A program made the position numbers and the translations under genes. From contig NC_031471.1 in assembly GCF_000006565.2 (NCBI RefSeq), forward strand, positions 1 to 64,000: DNA of 64,000 nt, in the 5' to 3' direction. The DNA comes from Toxoplasma gondii ME49 (lineage: Eukaryota > Apicomplexa > Conoidasida > Eucoccidiorida > Sarcocystidae). Under the pieces are notes generated by a model that was not told where the DNA came from, did no database searches, and was given only the letters and a program-made list of their open reading frames with translations. This document shows positions 47,776-58,075 of the stretch, in pieces (positions within the stretch are counted from its first letter, which is position 1; the number at the start of each line of letters is the position of its first letter).

Positions 47776-48510
47776 CGTCTCGAAATGGCCCGGAGCCGGA
47801 CTGTCCTGAACCGTGAGTTCCTCGCGAGAATCGTCCCCAGCTGCGTCACCGTGGTCGCACTCATGAATCGTAGTGGGTGTTCAGTGGAGACCGCGCGACT
47901 GCTTAACAACGGAGACTGGGCACGAGCGAAGGCACAGACGCGGCACCAGACACACGGTGGACGCATCCAGAGGCGCGTGAAATGGCCGTCGACCGCCCAT
48001 GGTATCTCGCTGGCGACGTCATGTTGCCACGTTTATCTCTGTGCTGGTGTATCTCGAGACGCCGTGGAACGCGCTGGATAAAGACGTGCGACGGCAAACA
48101 GGCCGGCTGCTACTCCTTTGCTCGGAACAGCGCCACTGACATCTCCGTGAAACACGTATTCCAGAATCAACGGAGGAACGCCGTGAACCCCGCACAATGA
48201 ATGTAGGATGAATAGCCTATTGCTGTGGCATTTTGTCCGCGCCTATCGCGACGTTGCCCCGCGACAGAGTCACGTTCTATCCTTGTCGCGAAGACCCGCG
48301 CCACCTACCGCCTGAGACCCAAAATCCACGGACAGCAGCGGCGCGGCCTGAGTCACACGGCCGAAGCATCAACGAGGGCCAGAAACAGTGAACCGCCACA
48401 CCTGCATTCATGCGGTCACGTCGTTGTCATGGCGTCCTGTTTCCCACTAGGACGCTGCTTGTTCAGGCGAATTCCGGTGCGGTGCCGAAAGTCAAGAATC
48501 GTATGAATGC
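47776..48510 (-). repeat. Isolated fragment of the 1442-bp satellite
   Basis: About 735 bases of a single satellite unit 12 kb outside the array. It includes the end of the 627-bp module ('ggcacagacgcggcaccagac' at 47932) and the front half up to 'cggccgaagcatcaac' (48360). The core 47930-48080 is nearly identical to array units, with a more diverged left part and right part. It could be an ancient outlier or a seeded insertion. Confidence 0.88.
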
Positions 48511-48783
48511 GCCGTCCGGTCAGCTCCATTTGCTCGCTGCCACACTGGTCTTTGCCATGGAAGCACAGGGTGAGCTGAAAAAGGACCCGCGGGCGCCGAC
48601 AAACCTTACGGCTCTTACGCCAAAAAGTGCAGTTACGGCTGCTAAAGAGTGCCTAATTCGTTAATGCACAGGATAGAAACGAAGCAAGCTGTGCGTTTCA
48701 GCCGACTCCAATCGCGGATGATCAACTAGTGACACAACGCTCGAGAATGCACGGAAAACCATACTCGCAGGCGCATATGAGGC
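48511..48783. other. Spacer, no gene recognised
   Basis: An 84-codon plus-strand frame (48410-48664) crosses from the satellite fragment into this spacer and has no domain. Confidence 0.4.
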
Positions 48784-49029
48784 TCAGTCCAATACACCAG
48801 ACACGACGATCCCTCTTAGTCTTCCACATGTATTGAAGCGTTGCACCATGCCCCTCGCCGATACAGCTGCGACGGTAACTGGCAGAAATGTCTTCTTCCG
48901 CAGGTGAAACACGACTACTACCAACAACCCTGTGGCACCATGATTACATCGCGATCCGGCCGAGATGGACGTGAGCCTGACGAATACACCAGGTGCCGTA
49001 AGGTACAATGAAGATCGAGAAAGAGCCAA
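48784..49029 (-). pseudogene. Family remnant, 48.8-kb copy
   Basis: An 81-codon minus-strand frame. Residues about 32-41 are hydrophobic (GLLVVVVFHL) and residues about 61-72 read VQRFNTCGRLRG, aligning with VCRFNTTCKTPR (51.47 kb) and VCRFNAMYK (5.15 kb). The DNA at its start (48.97-49.03 kb) matches 39.95-40.02 kb, giving the minus-strand pair FSIFIVPYGTW and LSSFVVLYGAL in a neighbouring frame. No signal peptide or domain call is justified. Confidence 0.4.
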
Positions 49030-49400
49030 CAGTCATGCGTTCTGGTACACTTCTATGGGCCACCAGATCTTTTTGGTGTGTCGAGAATTCTGTTTCACTC
49101 GTTCACCTGTTGCAACAGAAGTGCTGCGATGTTTCACACCAGTGTTCACACCTAGCATGGACAACCTGTGGCATCACTTCCACGTGGCACGGTCTGCCGC
49201 AGCACACAATCCGGCTTACGGAACAACGTCACTGGCAATTTGCACCCCGCTCACTATGCCCAATGTCAGTGACACGCGCGTAAATAGAGCGTACTTTCAG
49301 CACCTGTCGGAAGCCCACAGTGTCCTCTCCAGACGCCTGAGCATGAACGCGTTGTCGAATCTGCTCATTGCTCATTCACACGTGCTGTTACTTGCCTGCT
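49030..49400 (-). pseudogene. GFRQ family remnant with EHWC motif, 49.3-kb copy
   Basis: Two collinear motifs on the minus strand. At about 49.33-49.26 kb the frame MSNEQIRQ... reads VGFRQVLKVRSIYARVTDIG followed by HSERGANCQ and a stop. About 170 bases further, in a separate frame, CEHWCETSQHFCCNR appears, then a stop, then TSETEF. Both motifs occur in the same order and spacing at 57.7-58.0 kb (GFRQLLGVRYRYARV, then EQWSEVSQHSCWCRN). Two independent motifs in fixed order make common descent very likely. Stops between and within them mean that the copy is broken or that introns separate the parts. Protein family unknown. Confidence 0.55.
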
Positions 49401-51269
49401 CCCGCAAGCTTCCAATATCAATACACAGCCAAGAGACCGACTTTCACATTCGTTTCTGAACCACGCACCTCATGATCCTCGATATCATGCACCTCCAGAA
49501 TTTCCGGGGGTACTCGAAGGCAGATTGCGTGCGCATCCAGGCAGTGGTCTCCCTCTCCGTAATTAAATCGAAATTCATGGCCACCTACGCTGAGAGCCTG
49601 AAGAGGAAATAGAGAACAGCGCGGCAGCGGCTGCTATGTGGGCGAACATGGCTGTACCAGACAGGGTGGACCTTTAGCTGTGAATCGCTGGCACCGACCT
49701 GCAACATTGCCTGTCACTGGAGTGCTGCCTCCCGTGAAGTCTTCCAATGTGCTGCCGCATACCGGGCTCGATGCAGACGCGAACTGGTGGCCACGGTCCA
49801 CCCAGCTTCACACCTCAGCCCGCCCTCAGAACGCCTGAATCCGTCCCTCAAATACGCAGTGACAAGATACGCCACAGCTCATCCGACTACTTCTGTGTCG
49901 CGGCGTCTCCCGATAATCTGCCCGCAAATGTCACACACACATACAAGCCCCCCAGCTAGCACCGCTTCCAACCAAGAACAACGACGTCCCCTTGGCGTCC
50001 TCCCGTGCCATCCGTAACTCCCGCTCTCATGCACGGGAGCCACAAGCCTGTCATTGTCGGGTCAATGTATGGGATCAACTGAATCAGCATACTTGCTGGT
50101 GATGACGGCACACGCCACGTACATATCGTGGAAGGGAGTGGCTTGCAGGAGATACGAGCAGCCTGAGGACTTGTGTAAAACCGCGCGGCGAGGCGTTGGC
50201 AATTCGCGACAACTGTACAGGCGAACCTTAGACTACTACCGAAGCACTGGTGCCTCAGAGGATCCTGTCTAGGATGCGCACAGGAAACGCGGTATGACAG
50301 CTGGGACTCTGATCAGTGTCGTTCGGCGTTCGAGAGAACCCCCGACACCGGCAGTCAGAGAAGACCAGCCCGCGAACCTGCACCCGTGTAGGACAGATGA
50401 AAATAGCTGTTCCTCGATATCCCTTTGCATGTTTCGAGCCTGTATGACAGGCCATCCATCCATGAGAGCCAGGAACGCACCAGACAGAAAATTATCCGCC
50501 CGCATTCAGGCACAACACAACACAGAAGGATCTGCAGGCAGCACCCAACCCAAGCGTGACCCCGGGCTCCCATTGCCGGAAACGCAGCGAAACCAAGCGA
50601 CGACGCGTGCCGAAACGCAGGTTAGGAAGAAAGGAATATCAAGCGTCAATTCGCCTGCAATTCTGATTGCCCCTCTACCTCAAATGTTTCGCGAAGATGA
50701 GCTGCTTCAAGTCACTGTCCGCGAACCGGCGTGGTACCCGGTTCAACTCCTCCGAAGAGCGCCGTTGACTCGGCCGGTTATTCCGCCACACCATATGCAC
50801 GAACCCCTGCCCATGACCCTCCCCTGCAGACCACGAATCTTGTCCTAAACCCTGCCAGTGAAGGTCGCCTGCAAAGCGCCTACTTCCAGTAGCTGATAAC
50901 AGTCGCGGCCTCCTCACCATGCGTAAACATAGGTGACTGCGCATCTCCGTCCCCTTTCATGACAGTCGCTCACTTGTCTTCTCTCTGCATCCATCCAATC
51001 AAAATGTTTTGTCTGCTCTTCGACGGCCGCAGCCGGTGCCGCAGCCTTCCCACCATGGATGATGTGACGCGGAGAAGACGCCCGAATAGAGGATCGCATT
51101 TGCGTACAGGTGGCCATCCATCATAAGCGCTCGCCTCGCGTTGGTCGTCTTCGTAAGCCAGGAGCAACATACTGCGGTAGCCTGAACAGGAAAAAGACGA
51201 CTGCATGACAGGGACACTATGCGAACACTACCAGTTTCATCCGACATAACGGCAACCGGTGAAATCTTA
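49401..51269. other. Diverged repeat territory, no intact gene
   Basis: Near 49.58-49.61 kb the DNA 'ctacgctgagagcctgaagagg' parallels 'gtgcgtacttttggagcctgaaaacg' (45.51 kb), so a further eroded family copy lies here. The stretch 49.97-50.20 kb matches 57.10-57.35 kb ('gtgccatcc', 'cgggagc' or 'cgtgagac', 'gtga(t)gac.gcacac'). A 184-codon plus-strand frame (50294-50848) is long but compositionally like the C-rich strand and has no domain. Confidence 0.4.
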
Positions 51270-51606
51270 CTAGTGAGAGAATGTCGTCTCAAATTTTACT
51301 AATTGAGGTATGACATACCGAGCTGTAGACCAGCGCGTTGCGAAAGAACCAACACTGATTCTAACAAAGCCCACTGGGCACACAAAACTCATAAACACAT
51401 TTCTGTCACTCGTATCGTGGTACCAGCGCGTCGGCCGTATAGTCAATCGAGGGGTTTTGCAAGTAGTATTGAACCGGCAGACGATACTCAAGCCGTTTAA
51501 CTCCTTGCCTCCGCTCTGCCTCTATCTTCGACCATGCAGCTACCGTCCACAGACGACCGTCCAGTTGAACCACTTCTCCCCAAAGACGATGTAGTGCAGT
51601 TGCCAT
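51270..51606 (-). pseudogene. Family remnant, 51.4-kb copy
   Basis: Two overlapping minus-strand frames. One (51406-51606, 66 codons) starts MATALHRLWGEVVQLDGRLW and looks protein-like. The other (51270-51491, 73 codons) contains VCRFNTTCKTPRLTIRPTRW, then HDTSDRNVFMSFVCPVGF and ends VIPQLVKFETTFSH. The second matches the 45.5-kb copy (VYRFQAPKVR, ASDRSFLF) and the 4.5-kb spot (HIIPQLV). A frameshift or intron near 51.49 kb would join them. Which parts were once translated cannot be decided from sequence alone. Confidence 0.42.
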
Positions 51607-52858
51607 TGTCCGGTGTCACCTGTCACCTCTGCTGTTCTGCAGGACACTCCTAATTCACTCTCACCCGCAAAAATATCCATCCAACAAATGCTTCACCATA
51701 TTTCCAATCTGCCTAAGTCTGTGACGTGTGCCTTCGAGCCACCATGTTTGTTGAGTCGCTGGAAGCACGCGATCCCAGCCGTTCACAGCCAATCGACTTT
51801 GTGCGAGGAGAGCGGGTAGTGCCCGCAGGCCCGTCCCCAAGTAGCGTCGCAGCGAATCCGCAACAACACGCACAACGATTTTACCTAGCCGCTACAGGTT
51901 TTACTCTTAGCCAGGCATAGTGCCTCTCGTGCAAATGAACAGGGGCCGCAGCGACACTCCTCTCCTCAAAGATACTAGCGTCCCTTCGTGAAGATGTTTC
52001 GGCAAGGTAGCTTACACGAGCAGGATTGGCGCATGTACTGAAGGCACAACCATCAGCTGCATTACTGAGTCTACCCGAACAAACGAACATATTCCCGCAC
52101 GGAGTACGAACACGACGTGCATCGGGCTGCAACGTGGCGCTCATGTCACGCTGTCACCGTCCGAGCCTGTAAGGCTGCACACCATCGCATAGATGAGTCG
52201 CCTAGGAAACGAGCAGACCTCGCGAGGACGACAAGAGTGAATTCAAATACTATTGTAAAAGCAACTTTCACTCATTTGTTACACGTGAACAGGAACAGGA
52301 TTCATCTCGTCACACGATTCGAACAACCATGCTGCGACGTTTGAACATGCCGTTCTGGTCTCGGGCCGCTGATACGCTCTAGTGGCTGTCGACGCTCTCT
52401 ATCACACACGAGCCAAACACTCCTCGATATCACGAACTCGCTGCATCGCAGCCCATTATTTTATGCTCCACAACTGGAACCCGCTTCATGAGCCCGTACT
52501 CGCTGCCCCTGACGAACCCGCAGTGCTTCCTTCCATCCATCCTCACGGCTTTCATCCTTTCACTGTCTCTAACATCCCTTCAAACACAAAGCGTCGTCCC
52601 CGCCGTAAACCTCACCTGAAAGGCCGTTCAACACTGCCCGCATCACAGGCACATAGAGACTTCACACCTCGCCGATCCTCGCAAACAGTTCACATGACTC
52701 CGAAATAATGAAATACAAGTCAGCAGATTGCAATGGCACTGCGTTTTAAATCATGTTACAGAATGCCTATTTGCTGCTAGCCAACCTGAAACTCACACAC
52801 GAGCGGCCAGGACCCCACTGACATCACAGCCCCTGAATTCATAAATTTGCTTTTTTCA
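51607..52858. other. Segment with two short Cys-bearing frames, no gene call
   Basis: Minus-strand frames at 51661-51873 (70 codons) and 51881-52144 (87 codons, with four Cys within CGNMFVCSGRLSNAADGCAF and just after) look somewhat protein-like, but no partner or domain was recognised. The right part (52150-52850) has nothing that I can support. Confidence 0.35.
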
Positions 52859-53930
52859 ACGCGTTCCTACGTCCTGTGAGAGAACACCGGATTTGGCGAA
52901 CGTGCTGAGTCTGGGATCACACGCGGTCACCACCCATGCATTCAATCTTCTTCTACAAGAAAACGAGAAATGCCCCAAGAAACGTTTCCCAGTACCATCG
53001 CCGCGCGTACGAGACCACCAGCAGGACGACTGACTGAGCCGACTCACATTTCGCTCACACCAGTCAGGCACCGGCATCGTGTATACTCAGGATCGGCACG
53101 GACTGAAACGACACTTGTATCCTCATGGAGACCGTTATCCTCTCAAACAGGATCCGAGAACGCAGCTTGCACACAGAGGACTGCTTCAGTGACGAGTCAC
53201 CCTGACATCAGACCATTTCAGGAGTGCACGAAGGAATAGCGGCCGTGTCGCATGCAGACACACGCCGTGGTGGATCCAGCTGCACGCAGCACGTGGCCCA
53301 GTCGTGACTACACTTCAGCACCGTCGAGTGCAGCACCAACATGAGATGCCTGAGTAGGAAACAAAAGGCCGAGGAAGATATGAGTACCAGGTGCGCACCC
53401 ATCAGAAGTTCTGACGAACAGTCCGTCTCATGCAGTCCGCCAAGCTGCGTTGGCTCCAGTCGCTGTCCACGAACAGGCACGTTCCATGGTACAGTCTTCC
53501 CCGTTAGCGTTGTCGACTTGGACAGGCGATACGCGGAGGCACGTATCACTGCTGCAAACCTCCTCCGCCGAGCACGATGCGAATAGCCTTGACACGGCTA
53601 CACTGCAAATTCTAACTCTCTCATTCAAACCCTCATCGAGGACACTCGCATGAAGTGTGCGTACGGCAGCCAGCTGACGAAAGCCATGGTGGAACCCTCG
53701 CATGATTTGGCATTACGGTCCTTGTACGACATGGTCCTCAAGCTACCACGGCAGCCCCTGACCATGCAAGCAGCGGTACAGAGGAGGCATCTCCCAGGAC
53801 GGGATCCGAAGTGTGTTGTTCATCGACAACAATGCACGCGTTCGCCTCTGAACGCGCCGGACGCACTCGCGACCAGATCCGCGGCGCTCCGAAGCAATAA
53901 ATGCCGTTTTCGTCGTCATCTAAATCCTCC
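52859..53930 (-). repeat. Near-identical tandem tract, period 1599, copy A
   Basis: Matches 54458-55529 at an offset of 1599 with only scattered substitutions, half of them clustered between about 53558 and 53670. Outside the tract the flanks remain homologous but much more diverged (for example 54010-54130 with 55608-55740: 'gacatcgacgtgc' versus 'gatatcgacgtgc', 'ccctcgttaac'). An identical core in diverged homologous flanks is the mark of gene conversion. Confidence 0.93.
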
Positions 53931-54022
53931 ACACCTGCATCTGGGTCACGTTCCAATGTAAGCAGTCGATTGACGAATGCCAGAACGACGAACATTCCTG
54001 ACCCGTCTGACACAGTTGACAA
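53428..54022 (-). pseudogene. GFRQ family member, 53.7-kb copy
   Basis: Two successive minus-strand frames. The upstream one (53738-54022, 94 codons) contains FVNRLLTLERDPDAGVEDLD, then DDENGIYCFGAPRIWSRVRP and ends WSGAAVVA. The downstream one (53428-53703, 91 codons) reads MRGFHHGFRQLAAVRTLHAS, then VLDEGLNERVRICSVAVSRL. GFRQLAAVR is the best match to GFRQLLGVR (57.96 kb) and GFRQVLKVR (49.30 kb). The two frames are separated by stops (about 35 bases), which could be an intron, but I see no convincing splice pair. Substitutions between this and the 55.3-kb copy do not introduce stops into either frame, which is mildly in favour of coding, although the tract is too young for this to be strong. 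Confidence 0.45.
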
Positions 54023-54457
54023 CCGGAAACGCCTTACTGGCGTGGGAAAATTCCCTCGTTAACCTCTGTGCTGCTTTGTCTCAGGAAGCATCCCAAATCC
54101 ACGTACAGGATCTGATATCGACGTGCTAACAGGGAACGGGGCGTGGAATGCCCATATCATGATAGTTGCCACAAACTACGGCAACATCCATTCCCTTGCA
54201 CCTCCGATTGAAAATATGATGAAAGTCCCATTTGACCCCCTGAACCCTGGCAGCTGTTCGAAACTCTGTGCGTCTGTCCGGATGACTGATTTGCTCGCGT
54301 CAGTCCTCGTCCCTTCCAATCAAAAGCAAGGAGATCTTTTTTCTCTCATCCTATGCGAACTCATCACCATTGCTGACACGGGGGAGGCGGGTGTCAGAAG
54401 CACTACTCCCTCTCATAACACTGTAACGACACTGAATCTGTAAACCAGCTGTTTTCA
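54023..54457. other. Inter-repeat segment, no gene recognised
   Basis: Diverged counterpart of 55608 onward at its left end; a 106-codon plus-strand frame (54123-54443) has no domain. Confidence 0.4.
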
Positions 54458-55529
54458 TTGCGTTCCTACGTCCTGTGAGAGAACACCGGATTTGGCGAAC
54501 GTGCTGAGTCTGGGATCACACGCGGTCACCACCCATGCATTCAATCTTCTTCTACAAGAAAACGAGAAATGCCCCAAGAAACGTTTCCCAGTACCATCGC
54601 CGCGCGTACGAGACCACCAGCAGGACGACTGACTGAGCCGACTCACATTTCGCTCACACCAGTCAGGCACCGGCATCGTGTATACTCAGGATCGGCACGG
54701 ACTGAAACGACACTTGTATCCTCATGGAGACCGTTATCCTCTCAAACAGGATCCGAGAACGCAGCTTGCACACAGAGGACTGCTTCAGTGACGAGTCACC
54801 CTGACATCAGACCATTTCAGGAGTGCACGAAGGAATAGCGGCCGTGTCGCATGCAGATACACGCCGTGGTGGATCCAGCTGCACGCAGCACGTGGCCCAG
54901 TCGTGACTACACTTCAGCACCGTCGAGTGCAGCACCAACATGAGATGCCTGAGTAGGAAACAAAAGGCCGAGGAAGATATGAGTACCAGGTGCGCACCCA
55001 TCAGAAGTTCTGACGAACAGTCCGTCTCATGCAGTCCGCCAAGCTGCGTTGGCTCCAGTCGCTGTCCACGAACAGGCACGTTCCATGGTACAGTCTTCCC
55101 CGTTAGCGTTGTCGACTTGGACAGGCGATACGCGGAGGCACGTATCACTGCTGCAAACCGCCTCTGCCGAGCACGATGCGAATAGCCTTGACACGGCTAC
55201 ATTGCGAAATCTAACTCTCTTATTCAAGCCCTCATCGAGGACACTCGCATGGAGTGTGCGTACGGTAGTCAGCTGACGAAAGCCATGGTGGAACCCTCGC
55301 ATGATATGGCATTACGGTCCTTGTACGACATGGTCCTCAAGCTACCACGGCAGCCCCTGACCATGCAAGCAGCGGTACAGAGGAGGCATCTCCCAGGACG
55401 GGATCCGAAGTGTGTTGTTCATCGACAACAATGCACGCGTTCGCCTCTGAACGCGCCGGACGCACTCGCGACCAGATCCGCGGCGCTCCGAAGCAATAAA
55501 TGCCGTTTTCGTCGTCATCTAAATACTCT
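54458..55529 (-). repeat. Near-identical tandem tract, period 1599, copy B
   Basis: Partner of 52859-53930. Differences include 'agatac' for 'agacac' at 54851 and the cluster near 55157-55270. Confidence 0.93.
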
Positions 55530-55582
55530 ACACCTACCGACTGGGTCGGCAGCCGATTGAAGAAACGATTGACGAATGACAT
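55027..55582 (-). pseudogene. GFRQ family member, 55.3-kb copy
   Basis: Same architecture as the 53.7-kb copy: an upstream frame (55337-55582, 81 codons) with VEYLDDDENGIYCFGAPRIW and a downstream frame (55027-55302, 91 codons) with HGFRQLTTVRTLHASVLDEG and LNKRVRFRN. The upstream frame has a different amino end (MSFVNRFFNRLPTQSVG), because this part lies in the diverged flank. FVNR and the acidic DDDEN stretch are conserved across the boundary between diverged and identical DNA. No domain recognised. Confidence 0.45.
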
Positions 55583-56404
55583 GACGGCAAAGCGCCCTCA
55601 CCCATCTGATGCAGTTGACAACCCGACACACGGTTGCTGGCGTCGGAACATCCCCTCGTTAACTTCTATGCTACCCTTCCCCAGGAAAGGTTTCAGCCCC
55701 AGGTGCAGATTCTGACATCGACGTGCACAGAGCGTAGTGAGCGTGAACTGCCCAACTGGGCTCATCTGCCACAAGTCATAACAGTAGCATCCAGTCGCTG
55801 GCGACACGAATGAAATAAATGTTTGATTTTGCATTGAACCCGGTGAGTCCATCAGGTCTTCAGCAACTCCGTGCGTTCGCTCCGACTCCTGATTTCCTAG
55901 CGCCAGTCCTTGTCAATCCTTACCCCGCCAGCGATCGTCTTTTCCCACAAACGGAAACGAGCTAATCATGCCCGCATACCGTGTCTCCATCTCTTCTGCG
56001 TCCTCGAGAGGGGAAGCCATCATAGCCGAACTCCATCCGGTAGCCGATCAACCTCCACGCGACATGGGGGTCAGCATGTGATCCCCTCCACTGGCCGGGA
56101 ACACGGTACACGTGGGAGAAGTTACGTGGAAAACAAATGTCGGGAAAGAGACGCGCATCATGGAGTCAACCTGGTCTAGTTACGAGGATCTCCCTTGGCG
56201 TCTGGTTCTGCTGGCATGAGGTTGCTCTCGTCGCGCTGTACCCACGGGTGTGGCGCGGCACCACACACTGGTGTCGGCGACTCGTTCGAGTTTTAAGCGG
56301 CACCACCCGTAGCTGTCGCAAACGCCCTGGACGAAGCAACGAAGCTCCCCCACGACATGGCATCCTCAAGAAAAGGAACCCCGTCCTTGTCAGCGCTACC
56401 ACTG
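55583..56404. other. Inter-repeat segment, no gene recognised
   Basis: The left part is the diverged homologue of 54.0-54.13 kb. A 140-codon plus-strand frame starts at 56137 and runs through the next remnant; it shows no domain. Confidence 0.4.
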
Positions 56405-56530
56405 ATACACGCGTAACGCCAGCGTACAGTCAACGACTACCGAAACCGCGGATGTCTCCCGTGCACACTTTGGATGAAGCGCTGGAAAAACTCGATAACG
56501 TTCAGGTGTGGCATCTTCCGCTTGCAGTGA
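56405..56530 (-). pseudogene. GFRQ family remnant with stop codon, 56.4-kb copy
   Basis: On the minus strand the frame reads MPHLNVIEFFQRFIQSVHG, then HPRFR, an in-frame TAG where other copies have the Gln codon CAG, then SLTVRWRYACI. Aligned with GFRQLLGVRYRYARV, the stop is a single C-to-T change, a clear inactivating mutation in an otherwise readable copy. Confidence 0.5.
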
Positions 56531-57588
56531 GAACCTTCCAAACGCACACTACTCTGTAAGCACTCCGATGCTCTCATCACGCTCAAAATCGCTACGTCTC
56601 ATAATCTTCATAAAACACAAACACCTGCTGAGTCGCTGGTCCCAACCATTCAGTTCGCCACTGCTGCTATTCTTTCCATGCGGTGCACTGGCATTCTCTC
56701 TTCGAATCCAACTTCATGACACCTACCGTTGCAAGCTGAACGCACCAAAACCAAAGCAGCGGCAGGTGTCATATTGTGAGCACACCCATTCGTGTGAAAT
56801 GGCGACCACGCATTGTTTCTGATTAGCTTGCTGCGTCCCTCGAAGTATCCACAACGCTGTGTAAGACTTGGCGTCGGTGCGCATGCCGTCGAGTGGCCGC
56901 ACATTACCCTCGACCACACGTCCACCGTTCTACTCCCCATGTCTCCCCCAACACTCACAAAGTATCTATGGCCTTTTAGGAGTCCTGTGGAGCACGTTTT
57001 GCCTTCCTCGACGCTAGGTCACTGCGTGGCCCCACAATGCATCACCACAGGCCCCCAGAGCAGACAATCCCACGAGCTGTCGTCCTTTCCCCACCACGAC
57101 AAGGAACTCCCCGTGCTGTCCCCTTGTGCCATCCTTCACTTGTGATCTCGTGCACGTGAGACGTTCTCGAGTCTGTCGCTCTCGCGTCAAGGGCCGTGCT
57201 CAGTTGAATTCGACAACACCTGGCCTGGTGTCAATAACCTGTTAGTGACGCCACACAACGCGGTGCGAATCATGCAGCAGAGGTGGATGCCTGGAGCTGG
57301 GAGCCTCAGGAGGCATTGCTCAAGACCGTGTCGGCTGGTTCCGCCGTATGAAGACAACGCTCCGCCAGCTATGCGGTTAGCAACTTGGCAGCAGCGTCCA
57401 AGGGGATCCTGCCCAGGATCGATACGAAGCATGCGTTGCGACTCTCATCTGGGATTTCCGTTAAGAAGCGAGTGATAAAGAATCCCTGGTGGGAAAGACA
57501 TACGGGGACACGTGCGCCGCAGTGGAAAACGTACGACACCGTCACACCTCTCTATTCATCCAGAATTGTCGATTCACACAACGACAAC
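56531..57588. other. Diverged repeat territory, no intact gene
   Basis: 57.10-57.35 kb is the diverged counterpart of 49.97-50.20 kb, lying the same 0.7 kb from its GFRQ remnant (56.43 kb) as that one does from 49.30 kb. So the repeating element is longer than the motif, at least about 0.9 kb. No gene recognised. Confidence 0.45.
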
Positions 57589-58075
57589 CTAGTAACACGG
57601 GGTATCACAGTTCATGCGCAATACTGCCCTGTGACCGTGAACACCGCGGACGAACGAGTCGCGACAGGGGCTGAGGAAAGCGACGCGCGCCAAAGATGGT
57701 ATCAGATTTCGTCGCGAGGACCGTCCTCTCTCGTTTGTTCTTCGAAAGCTCGGCTTCTCTACTATTTCTACACCAACAGCTGTGTTGCGATACTTCGGAC
57801 CACTGTTCTCGCGTCGGATGAGCGACAAGCGGGATAACTTGCAGAAGCCATTGACTGCCTTCATCAAACGCGACATCCAGTTTGTGGCATGAAGCCTTTG
57901 CGGATTCATAAACCCTCACTTAACTCAATGCCGTTGACACGCGCGTAACGATAGCGTACTCCCAGTAGCTGCCGAAACCCAGAGCATCCTTTTCTGATGG
58001 CTGAGGATAAAAGCAGTTTTGAAGCGGCTTTGCATGCCGTCACGGCGTTTTTTCGACTGGCTCAGGTATCCCTTT
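57589..58075 (-). pseudogene. GFRQ family remnant with EQWSEV motif, 57.9-kb copy
   Basis: Upstream on the minus strand a frame of about 60 codons reads SRKNAVTACKAASKLLLSSA, then IRKGCSGFRQLLGVRYRYAR, VNGIELSEGL and a stop. About 180 bases further an open frame (57605-57919, 104 codons) contains TREQWSEVSQHSCWCRNSRE followed by a basic stretch. Both motifs pair with the 49.3-kb copy in order and distance. The second frame is open in two registers, so no start can be chosen with confidence. An eroded member or exons of a spliced gene; the stop after SEGL argues for erosion. Confidence 0.55.

Noticed and set aside
50294..50848. 184-codon plus-strand frame
   Set aside because: It lies on the C-rich, stop-poor strand and overlaps diverged repeat DNA, with no domain or conserved counterpart.
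49260..57985. Plus-strand reading of the motif region: DTRVTPAYSQRLPKPR (56.41 kb), DTRVTIAYSQ-stop-LPKPR (57.94 kb), DTRVNRAYFQHLSEAH (49.27 kb)
   Set aside because: The three plus-strand peptides also look similar, so the coding strand is not proven. I prefer the minus strand because it unites more distant copies (45.54, 53.66, 43.5 kb) and because the EHWC, LVDG and LDFP motifs lie on the same strand.
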